Made by a program: the position numbers and the translations under genes. Shown here piece after piece: positions 1 to 10,787 of a DNA stretch of 64,000 nucleotides. The notes under the pieces are model-generated. The model did no database searches. It worked only from the letters and a program-made list of their open reading frames with translations, and was not told the DNA's origin. Position 1 is the first letter of the stretch. Every line of letters starts with the position of its first letter. The stretch lies in contig OX393584.1 in assembly GCA_947652605.1 (NCBI GenBank), positions 31,049,467 to 31,113,466 on the forward strand. Direction: 5' to 3'. Origin of the DNA: Elmis aenea. Lineage: Eukaryota; Arthropoda; Insecta; Coleoptera; Elmidae.

Positions 1-1026
1 AAAAATCGATTTTCTTAAAATTAACGCAAATAGCTTCAAACTTCTTATACACGTTATTTATGAACAAATTAAGGATTATTAGGCCCTAAATACGATTTTT
101 AATTTTTTGAGGAAAATGGGAAAAGTGCAAAGGCTATAGTCTTTATACTTTTTTTCGACAAAAAAATCGATTTTCTTAAAATTTACGCAAGTAGCTTCAA
201 ACTTCTTATACACGTTATTTATGAACAAATTAAGGATTATTAGGCCCTAAATACGATTTTTAATTTTTTGAGGAAAATGGGAAAAGTGCAAAGGCTTATA
301 GTCTTTATACTTTTTTTCGACAAAAAAATCGATTTTCTTAAAATTTACGCAAATAGCTTCAAACTTCTTATACACGTTATTTATGAACAAATTAAGGATT
401 ATTAGGCCCTAAATACCATTTTTAATTTTTTGAGGAAAATGGGAAAAGTGCAAAGGCTATAGTCTTTATACTTTTTTTCGACAAAAAAATCGATTTTCTT
501 AAAATTAACGCAAATAGCTTCAAACTTCTTATACACGTTATTTATGAACAAATTAAGGATTATTAGGCCCTAAATACGATTTTTAATTCTTTGAGGAAAA
601 TGGGAAAAGTGCAAAGGCTATATAGTCTTTATACTTTGTTTCGACAAAAAAATCGATTTTCTTAAAATTAACGCAAATAGCTTCAGACTTCTTATGCACG
701 TTATTTATGAACAAATTAAAGAATATTAGGCCCTAAATACCATTTTTAATTTTTTGAGGAAAATGGGAAAAATGTAAAGGCTATAGTCTGTCCTTTTTTT
801 CGACAAAAAAATCGATTTTCTTAAAATTAACGCAAATAGCTTCAAACTTCTTATACACGTTATTTTTGAACAAATAAAGGATTATTAGGCCCTAAATACC
901 ATTTTTAATTTATTGAGGAAAATGGGAAAAGTGCAAAGGCTATAGTCTTTGTCCTTTTTTTCTACAAAAAAAATGATTTTCTTAAAATTAACGCAAATAG
1001 CTTCAGACTTCTAATACACGTTATTT
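1..1026 (-). repeat. ~161-bp satellite array, left block
   Basis: About 6.3 tandem monomers of 161-163 bp. Each carries the landmarks AAAATCGATTTTCTTAAAAT, CACGTTATTTATGAACAAAT, ATTAGGCCCTAAATAC and GTGCAAAGGCTATAGTCTTT. The landmark AAAAATCGATT recurs at 1, 162 and 324. Orientation is opposite to the arrays at 8176 and 55102, so it is given as minus. The array enters from beyond the left edge. Monomers differ by scattered substitutions and small indels. No coding capacity is visible. Confidence 0.96.
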
Positions 1027-1293
1027 GTAGACGTCCTATACCTAGATCTCGCAAACGACAAGAGATCGTTAAAAACCGTTTGTGTCACGTGACAGTTTAG
1101 CCGACTGCGACAAAAAAGTTCCATTAGGCCACCAGTCTAAAACGTGCAGGGACGGATTCAGAGGGGGTCCCAAATCCACATTTTTCGACGATTTTTCCCA
1201 TCTGACGAAGAGCACGTGTTACTTTCGGAGTCTTTTATGACGGGTAAACTTGACCAACCATGGGACCCTCCCGACTGCACAACCGGGTTTCGG
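1027..1293. mobile_element. unrelated segment interrupting the satellite, hAT-like end
   Basis: This 267-bp stretch replaces about 95 bp of a monomer: the satellite stops at CACGTTATTT and resumes at TCGACAAAAAAATCG. It is richer in GC than its surroundings. The stretch CAGGGACGGATTCAGAGG at 1148 resembles hAT-type terminal repeats, and GAGGGGGTCCC near 1161 has a rough inverted counterpart, GGGACCCTCCC, near 1261. Because satellite sequence is missing, this is not a simple clean insertion. A small frame open through it runs into the satellite and is not credible as a gene. Confidence 0.4.
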
Positions 1294-1597
1294 TCGACAA
1301 AAAAATCGATTTTCTTAAAATTAACGCAAATAGCTTCAAACTTCTTATGCACGTTATTTATGAACAAATTAAGGATTATTAGGCCCTAAATACGATTTTT
1401 AATTTTTGAGGAAAATGGGAAAAGTGCAAAGGCTATAATAGTCTTTATACTTTTTTTCGACAAAAAAATCGATTTTCTTAAAATTAACGCAAGTAGCTTC
1501 AAACTTCTTATGCACGTTATTTATGAACAAATTAAGGATTATTAGGCCCTAAATACGATTTTTAATTTTTTGAGGAAAATGGGAAAAGTGCAAAGGC
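1294..1597 (-). repeat. ~161-bp satellite array, right block
   Basis: About 1.9 further monomers of the same satellite and orientation. The array ends abruptly after GTGCAAAGGC; the following AATGATATAAGG is unique. Read in the opposite direction this edge begins GCCTTTGCAC, the same monomer phase at which the array starting near 59801 begins. Confidence 0.95.
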
Positions 1598-1789
1598 AAT
1601 GATATAAGGGTTGTTATGCTTTACTTTTGTAGTTTTTTTTTTTAAATAAGCAAAAATCATTTTACATGTTCACTGCCTAGACAACTCTTAAATGTCACAT
1701 CGAAAAAAAAAGAACATCAACACGGGATAACTCCCATCTATTAGGCAGTATCATTAAAACGAGAAAAAAATAACCTTTTTAATAAGACC

Positions 1790-2146
1790 ATAGCCAACTA
1801 TGACTTCCATTTAAAAAAATGCAAGTTTGTGCTATAACTCGGAAATCGAAAGTGCTATGAAAATTCCGTTAACATATTTAAAATCTACGTAAAAACATCT
1901 ATAACAGCCAATTTTTATTTTGGTTCTAACTCATATGGTTACGGAATTATTCAAGTTTGAAAAAATCGACTTTTTTCAGTTATTTCAAAATATTTCAAAA
2001 AGTTGATGACGTAGGTCAAATTTGAAAATGGCATCAGATTTCCCTTTAAATTCTGCACAAATTTGCTAATTTAAACGTTTTTGTATCTCTAATATTAACG
2101 GAGTTACCCATACAACAGGTTAGAGAAATGGGCACCCTGTATAGGT
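1790..2146 (+). repeat. interspersed repeat ending in GGGCACCCTGTATA
   Basis: A non-coding AT-rich stretch with the phrases GTGCTATAACTCGGAAATCG, TTGTATCTCTAATATTAACG and a terminal GGGCACCCTGTATA. The same architecture (a CTATAAC phrase, a 'TATCTCC/TCTAATA' phrase, then a CAC.CTGTATA end) occurs at 14570-14762 and, inverted, at 50640-50830. Such CCTGTATA-ended interspersed repeats are common in insect genomes. The superfamily cannot be assigned from one window. Confidence 0.45.
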
Positions 2147-3156
2147 ACTGATTTTTGTGGAGGAGTGTGTTCTGTTTCTCGAATAAGTAAATTTTTATAA
2201 TAAGTATTCAGATGTCTTGGTTAATACAAAAAATGTAATTTATGAAAATGAGTCACGTGGTAATATATGATTCCGTATATTAAAAAGTCCATCATTTTGT
2301 CGGTTTTGTGTGTCCTTTCAAGAATACGTAAGTACGTACATTAATTTACATCCGCCTTTCGCGTCTTTGCAGCTCGTTAAGTTGAGTCCACAAAAACGTT
2401 ACATAGTAACTTAACCAAAACTATATTCGATACATTAAATGTGTTATGTCATTGTTGTATCATAATCGTACAAGTGCAGTTATGGTGGTCATTTATTTGT
2501 ATCACCCACTCCCATCGTTTCATAGTGATCCTAGTTCACACGATCGTCTACATCTCATACCATTATTTCTAATGGCAATCAAGTGGTTACGAAATCTATT
2601 CTGGTCTAGTGCGATAATAAATTAGCCGTGTATTAATTTTTGCCAGTCTTAGCAGCACGGCGTCCCGCCCAAGTACTTTGCAGGGATCCGATCTGGGTCA
2701 TCACGACATTAGAGCGACTTCCATCCGCGATGCATATTCACAAACGATACTTCACTCAAAGCAACCCAATACAACGATTCATTTAAGACTTCAAATTAAA
2801 ATCACAAATTTATTGATAATTGTTTTAACAATTATCAATAAATAAAGATTGCAATGGGAAATAATTACGTCCGCAATAAAAATCAACAGTTACCAGCTAA
2901 AGTAAGTGTAGTATTGTGTTTGCATTAACATTTTAAAAAAATTAGAAAACCTTACAGTTTTAATAAATTCCTGACAGTTTTCAAAATTTACCTAACTAGA
3001 CTCTAGAGCTAGACTTCCGAAGCGTAGTTTATGACACTTTAGAGCAGAGTTTAAGCAGCTAAACTTGCTTTAAAGGCGACAAGAATTCATGTAGTGTCGG
3101 ATATTGTTTAATTGCTAAATTATTTGAGGTTCTTATATCTGTGAAGACGAAAACTT
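2147..3156. other. AT-rich DNA, no gene recognised
   Basis: No credible coding frame or known element. It contains the hairpin at 2808-2843 and a small GC-richer patch at about 2640-2730, whose reverse complement includes AAGTACTTGGGCGGGA, faintly like the 3' half of 5S rRNA. That is too weak to call. Confidence 0.5.
2808..2843. repeat. perfect 17-bp inverted repeat (hairpin)
   Basis: The arms ATTTATTGATAATTGTT and AACAATTATCAATAAAT are exact reverse complements separated by TT. The function is unknown. It could be the core of a small fold-back element or chance in AT-rich DNA, although 17 perfect pairs make chance less attractive. Confidence 0.7.
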
Positions 3157-3460
3157 AATATACGGGGTGTTTCTTAAATATTGCGAAAACATTTGGGAGG
3201 TGATTCCTTATCGAAAGTCAAGGGGGGATTTTTATATAAAAAATTTTCCTTAGACGTCTCCTTTTGGAGTTACACCCCTCTAAAGGGGAGCGATAAAATT
3301 GGGTTTTTATTTTATTTCTAAAATTTGGATAAATGTATGAGAATGTTATTAGGTAGATGTTTTATACTCATTAAAAGGTTTCCCATAGTAATATTTTCAA
3401 TAATCTCCCACCTTCACAGGGGACTGAAAAGTGCGACTCCTGTTGGCTTTTTAATCAGAA
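3157..3460 (+). repeat. transposon-end-like interspersed repeat
   Basis: It starts with ATACGGGGTGTTTCTTAAAT, which resembles the TACAGGGTGT-type ends common on insect interspersed repeats. It is followed by the GC-richer phrases TTTTGGAGTTACACCCCTCT and CTTCACAGGGGACTGAAAAG. No transposase frame is visible. The right limit is approximate. Confidence 0.35.
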
Positions 3461-4140
3461 CTTTTTGATTGGTTAAATTTTGCAATGAAGCAATTTTTTT
3501 TTGAATGCTTGATTTACTTAGAAACTTTTTCATTCTTTAGTTTTTCCTGAAAAACCTACAGTTTCTGAGTAACGTAAGTAAACATGCACCATTAAATATT
3601 CCAATATAAAACGATTCATTTTGGTGGTTAGTTGGTTACCATGGTTGGTTTATGTTCATATTGGGTAGAACTTTGTTATTTAAGTATCTATCAAATTACG
3701 TTAAAATGCTTTTTCTTTGATGAAATACGTCAGATAGTCAACTTTTTTCTTAAATTACATAATGCACCTTAGTAATTTTTGTATTTAACAAAGAATTTTT
3801 AGTAAAAATGAAAACAAAACAATGTAATGTATTAATAAAAATATATGATGTATAAAATGTTAAAAGGGTCCACCATGTGCTTTCAAACACAGTTAGTTGT
3901 CCTATGTATGTAACTATGTAACACCTTTAATACACACCCATAGAAACTATATGTTCATTTTTAATTAAATGCTTACGAAATATTGATTTTTCGTTGAAAA
4001 ATAATAACCCATTAACTTAAGTTATAAACTGTCAATTACTATAGCGCTCGTGTTAAGTCAGATTTATTTTGCAAAATAAAATAAATCATTTTATACTCGT
4101 GTTTCTCAACTTTTTTTTAATGAAGTTTATGTATTTTTAC
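3461..4140. other. AT-rich DNA, nothing recognised
   Basis: No frame, repeat or RNA gene could be supported here. Confidence 0.5.
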
Positions 4141-4400
4141 AGTTAGAAAGCTTTAAATATTTAGGAGTGATCATAGAGAAAAATGGAGGAATGGACAAGG
4201 AAATAAGCGAAAGGACAGGAAATGTGGGAAGAATATTTAATAGTTTAAGATAATCATTTTTTGAAAACAGAGAAGCCCCAAGACGAACAAAAGTGGAAGT
4301 GGTCAAAAAGAGAGACATAAAAAAGCTAGCATAAGACAGAAAAACATGAAGAAAAGTCAGCACAACACAACTCATCAGTCCAACAAATAAATAAATAAAT
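4141..4400 (+). pseudogene. LINE reverse-transcriptase C-terminal fragment, internally deleted
   Basis: The plus strand reads SFKYLGVIIEKNGGMDKEI and continues to GRIFNSLR before a stop. FKYLG followed by a short acidic and basic stretch is the conserved block just after the reverse-transcriptase palm in insect non-LTR retrotransposons. After a frame change comes ENREAPRRTKVEVVKK, then a jump to RDIKKLA and DRKT, which belong at the very C-terminus, so several hundred bases are missing. It ends in an AATA microsatellite-like tail near 4388-4400, typical of a LINE 3' end. The last ~65 bp closely match 13313-13375, so both are pieces of one family. It is a dead fragment with stops and an internal deletion. 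Confidence 0.8.
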
Positions 4401-4449
4401 GTTTATGTTTTTAATGCACGGTCCAATTTAGAATTATAATCTATAAGAA

Positions 4450-4625
4450 TAAAAAATAGTATACAACTTTCGCCAGTCTGATATACATTAATGTAGAAAA
4501 GTAATTTTAACTTCTTTTTATAAATGATTTTCTGTGGTTATAAAAATATGTAGTTTATTGGGATTTCTTTTAAAATAACAAAGTTTAAGGGTGTGCGACA
4601 GTCAGACTGAAATACAACTAATAAT
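4450..4625 (+). repeat. interspersed repeat, copy A
   Basis: It contains TTTCGCCAGTCTGATATACA, then AAAATAACAAAGTTTAAGGG and GTGCGACAGTCAGACTGAA. A diverged relative with the same order of phrases lies at 22910-23108 (ATCGCCAGTTTGATAAATTT, AAATAACAAAGTTATAT, GCGACAGACAAACTGAATCA). Both lie just downstream of LINE fragments. It could be a MITE-like element. Confidence 0.5.
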
Positions 4626-5779
4626 AGAATTTATTTTGAGAACAAATTTTGATCATAAAGGATTGTGTAGTTACTGCGTTATGGGTTGGTCACAATTGTT
4701 CAGGAGCAGCAGCAGTCCAGTAAAACGTGATGGCATTTAACCAGGCACAAAGTAAGTGTAAACCTACGCTGAAGTAGATCATGCGGTTCGTTGTTCCTAC
4801 ACTAAAACAGTTTAAATCACCGTGTAGATAATTTTAAATCAACAATTAAATTAACTCTTGCCAGGATATAGCAGTAATCGCTTAAAAAAAACTTTGATTG
4901 AATGTTAATTACTATTTTGTAAGCTAACTGTTGTTGACGTATCTCATAATGATGAAATCAGCTCAATTAAATTTAAAACTTATCCTTATTTCCCATTATT
5001 ATATGTCATATTAATGGAATTCCTATAACAACCGCTGACCACGTTGTAACCACAGCTAGCTGATTATTTTAATAATGAATTTATATAAGTAATTTCAGTA
5101 TGTATGTATGCATATATAATTATTTGTTCGATAAATGTAGTTCCCAGACGCCACATGTTTATTATATTCTAATGAATTCTGGAACGTGTTTTTCCTTGAA
5201 TTCGACGACAATCACGAACAAATATGAACAAATAAGGATGTGTAAACACCTGAAATATTTCCAAGGTGTCAGTTGTATAATATTGTAGAACGGATTTAGC
5301 CTGTGAATCATTTTTAATGTTTACTGTTTTATTACGTTTCTTGACAAGAAATAAATCTACTAAAGTGCCAACTTTTACTATTAAATGCAATCATAAAAAG
5401 ATTAGCATAAGTAACTGCGAATTGATCTACAACGGAGACACAACCAGCAAAATGTCAAATTACCATTTTAAATTAATAGCCACAGCTACAAGACACAATT
5501 TTTGTAAATTTTTGTCCACAAGTTTATGAGAATGTTAATACTTGTGCTAAATAGTGCCACTAAAATTAACACGTAATCGTGTTCCACTTGCTTGGCAGCA
5601 TTAGAATATTTGATCATTTTCGCGTACCTATAAAAACATGGTTTTTCCGCAGTTGGTTTATTTCCAATAAGCATGAAAATTAAGAACAATAAAGGTAAAA
5701 TCGAGCTGTTCGTTTTACATTTTGGACAACATCTCGGAAACAAACTCAGATCATTTCTATTTTCACTGTTATTATTTCA
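4626..5779. other. AT-rich DNA, nothing recognised
   Basis: Short open frames occur on both strands but have no recognisable motifs, overlap each other, and show no codon bias. No repeat structure stands out. Confidence 0.5.
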
Positions 5780-6460
5780 TTATTTCCACTGAGGTGGTCC
5801 CCTTTCCGGTTCCTGTACTGCGACCTGTTGGTCTATTGTACCCTCTGGTGATAGCCCTTTAAAGAATTTCTGTGTTTTTGAAAAACTCCAGGATTTTCTT
5901 TAGGGGTGTTTTTCTTAACTCTTCTTGGTTGGCTTTTTTCCCTAGAAGTCTACGACTATAGCGTGTGAATCCTTCACACAGGCATATTACGTGAAGAGTA
6001 GTTTCTCCTTTCTTCACCACATCCTTTACATATATCGGTCTCTGAGCCCCAGAATGTAGAAGTGTTTAGCCCACAGTGTCCTGTGACGAGTCGTCCTGTG
6101 GTTGCTCTGATGTCTACTCTGCTCATCCTGAGCATTTCTTCTGTCTTTTCTTTGGAGACCATTGACAGGATAGTGTCAGAATGGGCTTGTCCTGCAATTT
6201 TTTTTCCAATGAGCATTTCGCCCTTGCGTTAATATGTCATTAAGACACCGCTTGGCTGTTCCATAGGATGTACCAACTGCGGGTTCTGGTCCGAAGAAAG
6301 GTGTCTCGCCGCCCATTTTGGCAAGGCGTTCTGTCTTCTCGTTCCCTGCTATGTTAGTGTGCCCTGGGAACCATACCAGTTTAACATTATTCCTGCTTCC
6401 TAGCACGTTGAGTGCCCGTATGCAGTTCAGAACAAATCCTGAGTTTACTTTCGACTGTTA
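5780..6460 (-). pseudogene. LINE ORF2 C-terminus with RNase H domain, frameshifted
   Basis: Reading the minus strand gives NSGFVLNCIRALNVLGSRNN, then KLVWFPGHTNIAGNEKTERL, the C-terminal part of an RNase H domain (the usual form is W.PGH..I.GNE.AD.LA). Here the usual AD is TE, so a catalytic acidic position is altered. Downstream, after one frameshift near 6210, comes SRVDIRATTGRLVTGHCGLN, then a zinc-knuckle-like ICKGCGEE. A second frameshift near 6000 leads to LHVICLCEGFTRYSRRLLGK, and a third to a C-terminal GPPQWK and stop at 5780. This order (RNase H, R..TG.L.GHCGLN, C..CG.EE..H....C) is known from RNase-H-bearing non-LTR elements of insects. No reverse transcriptase remains upstream, so the fragment is 5'-truncated. 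Confidence 0.88.
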
Positions 6461-6879
6461 GATTTAGATTTGTTTTATAAATTTGATTCACTATTGTTAA
6501 AAATTGTTTTTTGTAACCACGTTTTATTAACCGAAATATTTGCCCCGATAAAGCTATTTTAATGAAAACCATTGTATATCTGTACGTATTTTAAAAAGTT
6601 TGCTGATTCTATTAATCACAAAATTTGTCAACTGATAGCATACAAATCGAACATCACCCATAAGAAATAAGAACGTTGACTATGAAATCACGAAAACTAA
6701 GCAGGCTGGGTTACTTCTTGTAATGCTAGGCGAGTAACGCTTTTGTTTAACGTTGGAATACAAAATTATAGATTTTTAATGTTGATAATAAGAAAGTTGT
6801 GAAGAAAAGAACAAAGCCACTTTGTTCAATTTTTTTTAGGATAAATCAGGAACTGGACACTATTAGCACGATCTCAGTT

Positions 6880-7300
6880 GAGATTCTTATCGAGCACGTA
6901 CAAACACACTTTGGAAGCAACCGAGATGAGATTTCCGAGAAAAATAGAAAATGAACCAAATTGGACAAAATTAGAAACACAACACACAGAGAAAATTTAA
7001 AAGTGAAACCATTAAGAAATAAAATAGAACATGTAAAACGTATGGACCACAGAAAATTAACAAGAAAAGTGTTTGAAGCGAGAAGTACCAAAGAGAAAAC
7101 GAGAGGCAGGCCAAAGAAAACGTGGAAGGAAGGAGTAAAACAAGCACCGGACAGGAGAGGAATAAAGTGGGAGGATGTAGGGAATAAGATTCAAGACAGA
7201 AGAGAATGGAGGAAGATATGGAAGGGTCCAACAAGTGAAAAGTGAAAACTCAACTCCACCCAATGCCTTGCACCCGTGAGGGTAGATAGGCGACATGGAC
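6880..7300 (+). pseudogene. LINE reverse-transcriptase C-terminal fragment
   Basis: A 95-codon open stretch (6961-7245) reads MDKIRNTTHRENLKVKPLRN, then HVKRMDHRKLTRKVFEA, TRGRPKKTWKEGVKQA and DRREWRKIWKGPT. HVKRM, GRPKKTW and the final DR.EWRK are the usual last motifs of ORF2 in insect endonuclease/reverse-transcriptase LINEs. Upstream from about 6890 the same protein continues in another frame (EATEMRFPRKIENE), so a frameshift near 6960 breaks it. After the stop there is a 3' UTR-like stretch (ATGCCTTGCACCCGTGAGGG) ending near 7310 in TAAATGAGTAAG. It is 5'-truncated and not functional. Confidence 0.88.
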
Positions 7301-8175
7301 TAAGTAAATGAGTAAGAATGGAATAGGAAAGTACATAAAAACCTAAAAAGTGTGTGAAAATCGATGGGGCATTTGAATCGATCAAATAATGGTTTGTTTT
7401 GGATTATTAAACTATTGCTGGTAAACTGCAAAAACAATTATTTCCTCTTGCAATCGCACCGTTAATCAAAATTTATTAATAAACGATTCGCTTTAGCTGA
7501 AAATCGTTTCATTGCAGAAATTCTCATCTGATCTAGGCGAATAATTATGGCTGCGTGATTTAATGTCGTCATTAAAAATAAATTTATAGTTATATTTAAA
7601 GTCCCATACATATTTGGTAGTTTTATGGATTGATTAATTAAGTGTAAGGTTTCAAAATTTGCAGCCTGGCTGTGGAGGCATGGGCGATCGGGCAACGAGC
7701 AGCGTGTGAACTGGTGAAAGTGTGAGATGACAGTGCCTCTACGGACGTACACATATGTCTACATAATCACGGCTATTACCGGAGGCAGCTACGTAAATTG
7801 CAATCGCTTCAACGATTTTCAGCTATTTTAAACAAGCCCTTGCAGCGGAATTCACAGCACGTAAAATATTAATTAGCACAACCGTTTACTATGCTATACA
7901 ATACAAGGTTCGAGATCACTGTCATTTTAGTTGTTACAGAAATATTAATGTAATTAATAATGGAATAGGTCACGAGTGTGCCCTGCAATCTTTCACTTAG
8001 CACGGAAAACTATTAATAACTGTCGTGCAGCGATCTAAAACTATACATAAAAATTACTGGTTTGTGAAATTTCTAAAATTACAGTTTTGTAGTTCTTTAA
8101 ACCCAACATTGAAAAGTTTAAACAGTTTAGATTTCACGAAAAATTTTGAAATGTTTGTGTGGAAATCATATTTTA
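7301..8175. other. AT-rich DNA, nothing recognised
   Basis: Unique-looking DNA up to the satellite edge. The short frame at 7462-7752 (minus) has no motif I recognise. No direct duplication links the flanks of the following array. Confidence 0.5.
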
Positions 8176-10787
8176 TTTTAAGCCATTTGCTTAAGTTTTA
8201 AGAAAATCAATTTTTTTGTCGAAAAAAGTACAAAGACTATAGCCTTTGTACTTTTCCATTTTCACGAAAAATTAAAAGTCATTTTTTAAGTCTAATAATC
8301 CTTCATTTTGCCATAAATAACGTGTATAAGAAGTTTTAAGCCATTTGCTTTAGTTTAAAGAAAATCGATTTTTTTGTCGAAAAAAGTGCAAAGACTATAG
8401 CCTTTGTACTTTTCCATTTTTCACGAAAAATTAAAAGTCATTTTTTAAGTCTAATTATACCTCATTTTGCCATAAATAACGTGTATAAGAAGTTTTAAGC
8501 CATTTGCTTTAGTTTAAAGAAAATCGATTTTTTTGTCGAAAAAAGTGCAAAGACTATAGCCTTTGTACTTTTCCATTTTCACGAAAAATTAAAAGTCATT
8601 TTTTAAGTCTAATAATCCTTCATTTTGCCATAAATAACGTGTATAAGAAGTTTTAAGCTATTTGCTTTAGTTTTAAGAAAATCGATTTTTTTGTCGAAAA
8701 AAGTGCAAAGACTATAGCCTTTGTACTTTTCCATTTTTCACGAAAAATTAAAAGTCATTTTTTAAGTCTAATTATACTTCATTTTGCCATAAATAACGTG
8801 TATAAGAAGTTTTAAGCCATTTGCTTTAGTTTAAAGAAAATCGATTTTTTTGTCGAAAAAAGTGCAAAGACTATAGCCTTTGTACTTTTCCATTTTCACG
8901 AAAAATTAAAAGTCATTTTTTAAGTCTAATAATCCTTCATTTTGCCATAAATAACGTGTATAAGAAGTTTTAAGCCATTTGCTTTAGTTTAAAGAAAATC
9001 GATTTTTTTGTCGAAAAAAGTGCAAAGACTATAGCCTTTGTACTTTTCCATTTTTCACGAAAAATTAAAAGTCATTTTTTAAGTCTAATTATACTTCATT
9101 TTGCCATAAATAACGTGTATAAGAAGTTTTAAGCCATTTGCTTTAGTTTAAAGAAAATCGATTTTTTTGTCGAAAAAAGTGCAAAGACTATAGCCTTTGT
9201 ACTTTTCCATTTTCACGAAAAATTAAAAGTCATTTTTTAAGTCTAATAATCCTTCATTTTGCCATAAATAACGTGTATAAGAAGTTTTAAGCTATTTGCT
9301 TTAGTTTTAAGAAAATCGATTTTTTTGTCGAAAAAAGTGCAAAGACTATAGCCTTTGTACTTTTCCATTTTTCACGAAAAATTAAAAGTCATTTTTTAAG
9401 TCTAATTATACTTCATTTTGCCATAAATAACGTGTATAAGAAGTTTTAAGCCATTTGCTTTAGTTTAAAGAAAATCGATTTTTTTGTCGAAAAAAGTGCA
9501 AAGACTATAGCCTTTGTACTTTTCCATTTTCACGAAAAATTAAAAGTCATTTTTTAAGTCTAATAATCCTTCATTTTGCCATAAATAACGTGTATAAGAA
9601 GTTTTAAGCCATTTGCTTTAGTTTAAAGAAAATCGATTTTTTTGTCGAAAAAAGTGCAAAGACTATAGCCTTTGTACTTTTCCATTTTTCACGAAAAATT
9701 AAAAGTCATTTTTTAAGTCTAATTATACTTCATTTTGCCATAAATAACGTGTATAAGAAGTTTTAAGCCATTTGCTTTAGTTTAAAGAAAATCGATTTTT
9801 TTGTCGAAAAAAGTGCAAAGACTATAGCCTTTGTACTTTTCCATTTTCACGAAAAATTAAAAGTCATTTTTTAAGTCTAATAATCCTTCATTTTGCCATA
9901 AATAACGTGTATAAGAAGTTTTAAGCTATTTGCTTTAGTTTTAAGAAAATCGATTTTTTTGTCGAAAAAAGTGCAAAGACTATAGCCTTTGTACTTTTCC
10001 ATTTTTCACGAAAAATTAAAAGTCATTTTTCAAGTCTAATAATCCTTCATTTTGCCATAAATAACGTGTATAAGAAGTTTTAAGCCATTTGCTTTAGTTT
10101 AAAGAAAATCGATTTTTTTGTCGAAAAAAGTGCAAAGACTATAGCCTTTGTACTTTTCCATTTTCACGAAAAATTAAAAGTCATTTTTTAAGTCTAATAA
10201 TCCTTCATTTTGCCATAAATAACGTGTATAAGAAGTTTTAAGCCATTTGCTTTAGTTTAAAGAAAATCGATTTTTTTGTCGAAAAAAGTGCAAAGACTAT
10301 ATAGCCTTTGTACTTTTCCATTTTCACGAAAAATTAAAAGTCATTTTTTAAGTCTAATAATCCTTCATTTTGCCATAAATAACGTGTATAAGAAGTTTTA
10401 AGCCATTTGCTTTAGTTTTAAGAAAATCGATTTTTTTGTCGAAAAAAGTGCAAAGACTATAGCCTTTGTACTTTTCCATTTTTCACGAAAAATTAAAAGT
10501 CATTTTTTAAGTCTAATTATACTTCATTTTGCCATAAATAACGTGTATAAGAAGTTTTAAGCCATTTGCTTTAGTTTAAAGAAAATCGATTTTTTTGTCG
10601 AAAAAAGTGCAAAGACTATAGCCTTTGTACTTTTCCATTTTTCACGAAAAATTAAGTCATTTTTTAAGTCTAATAATCCTTCATTTTGCCATAAATAACG
10701 TGTATAAGAAGTTTTAAGCCATTTGCTTAAGTTTAAAGAAAATCGATTTTTTTGTCGAAAAAAGTGCAAAGACTTTTCCATTTTCAT
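8176..10787 (+). repeat. ~159-bp satellite array with four-monomer higher-order period
   Basis: About 16.5 tandem monomers of 158-160 bp. Landmarks are AAGAAGTTTTAAGCCATTTG, AAAATCGATTTTTTTGTCG, GTGCAAAGACTATAGCC and CATAAATAACGTGTATAAG. It is a diverged subfamily of the satellite at 1-1597 and 55102-64000 (CTTTAGTTTAAAG versus GTTAATTTTAAG; GTCATTTTTTAAGTCTAAT versus CGTATTTAGGGCCTAAT). Monomers alternate between CATTTTCAC/ATAATCC and CATTTTTCAC/ATTATAC types, and every fourth carries AAGCTATTTGCTTTAGTTTTAAG (about 8655, 9290, 9925), giving a higher-order period of ~635 bp. The left edge is at TTTTAAGCC. The right edge falls mid-monomer after an internal deletion. Confidence 0.96.

Noticed and set aside
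6846..7385. Several minus-strand frames rich in L, F and S.
   Set aside because: Shadows of the plus-strand LINE fragment at 6880-7300.
8176..10787. Possible CRISPR array, because of regular spacing.
   Set aside because: The whole monomer repeats, with no short constant repeat and variable spacer, and the setting is eukaryotic.
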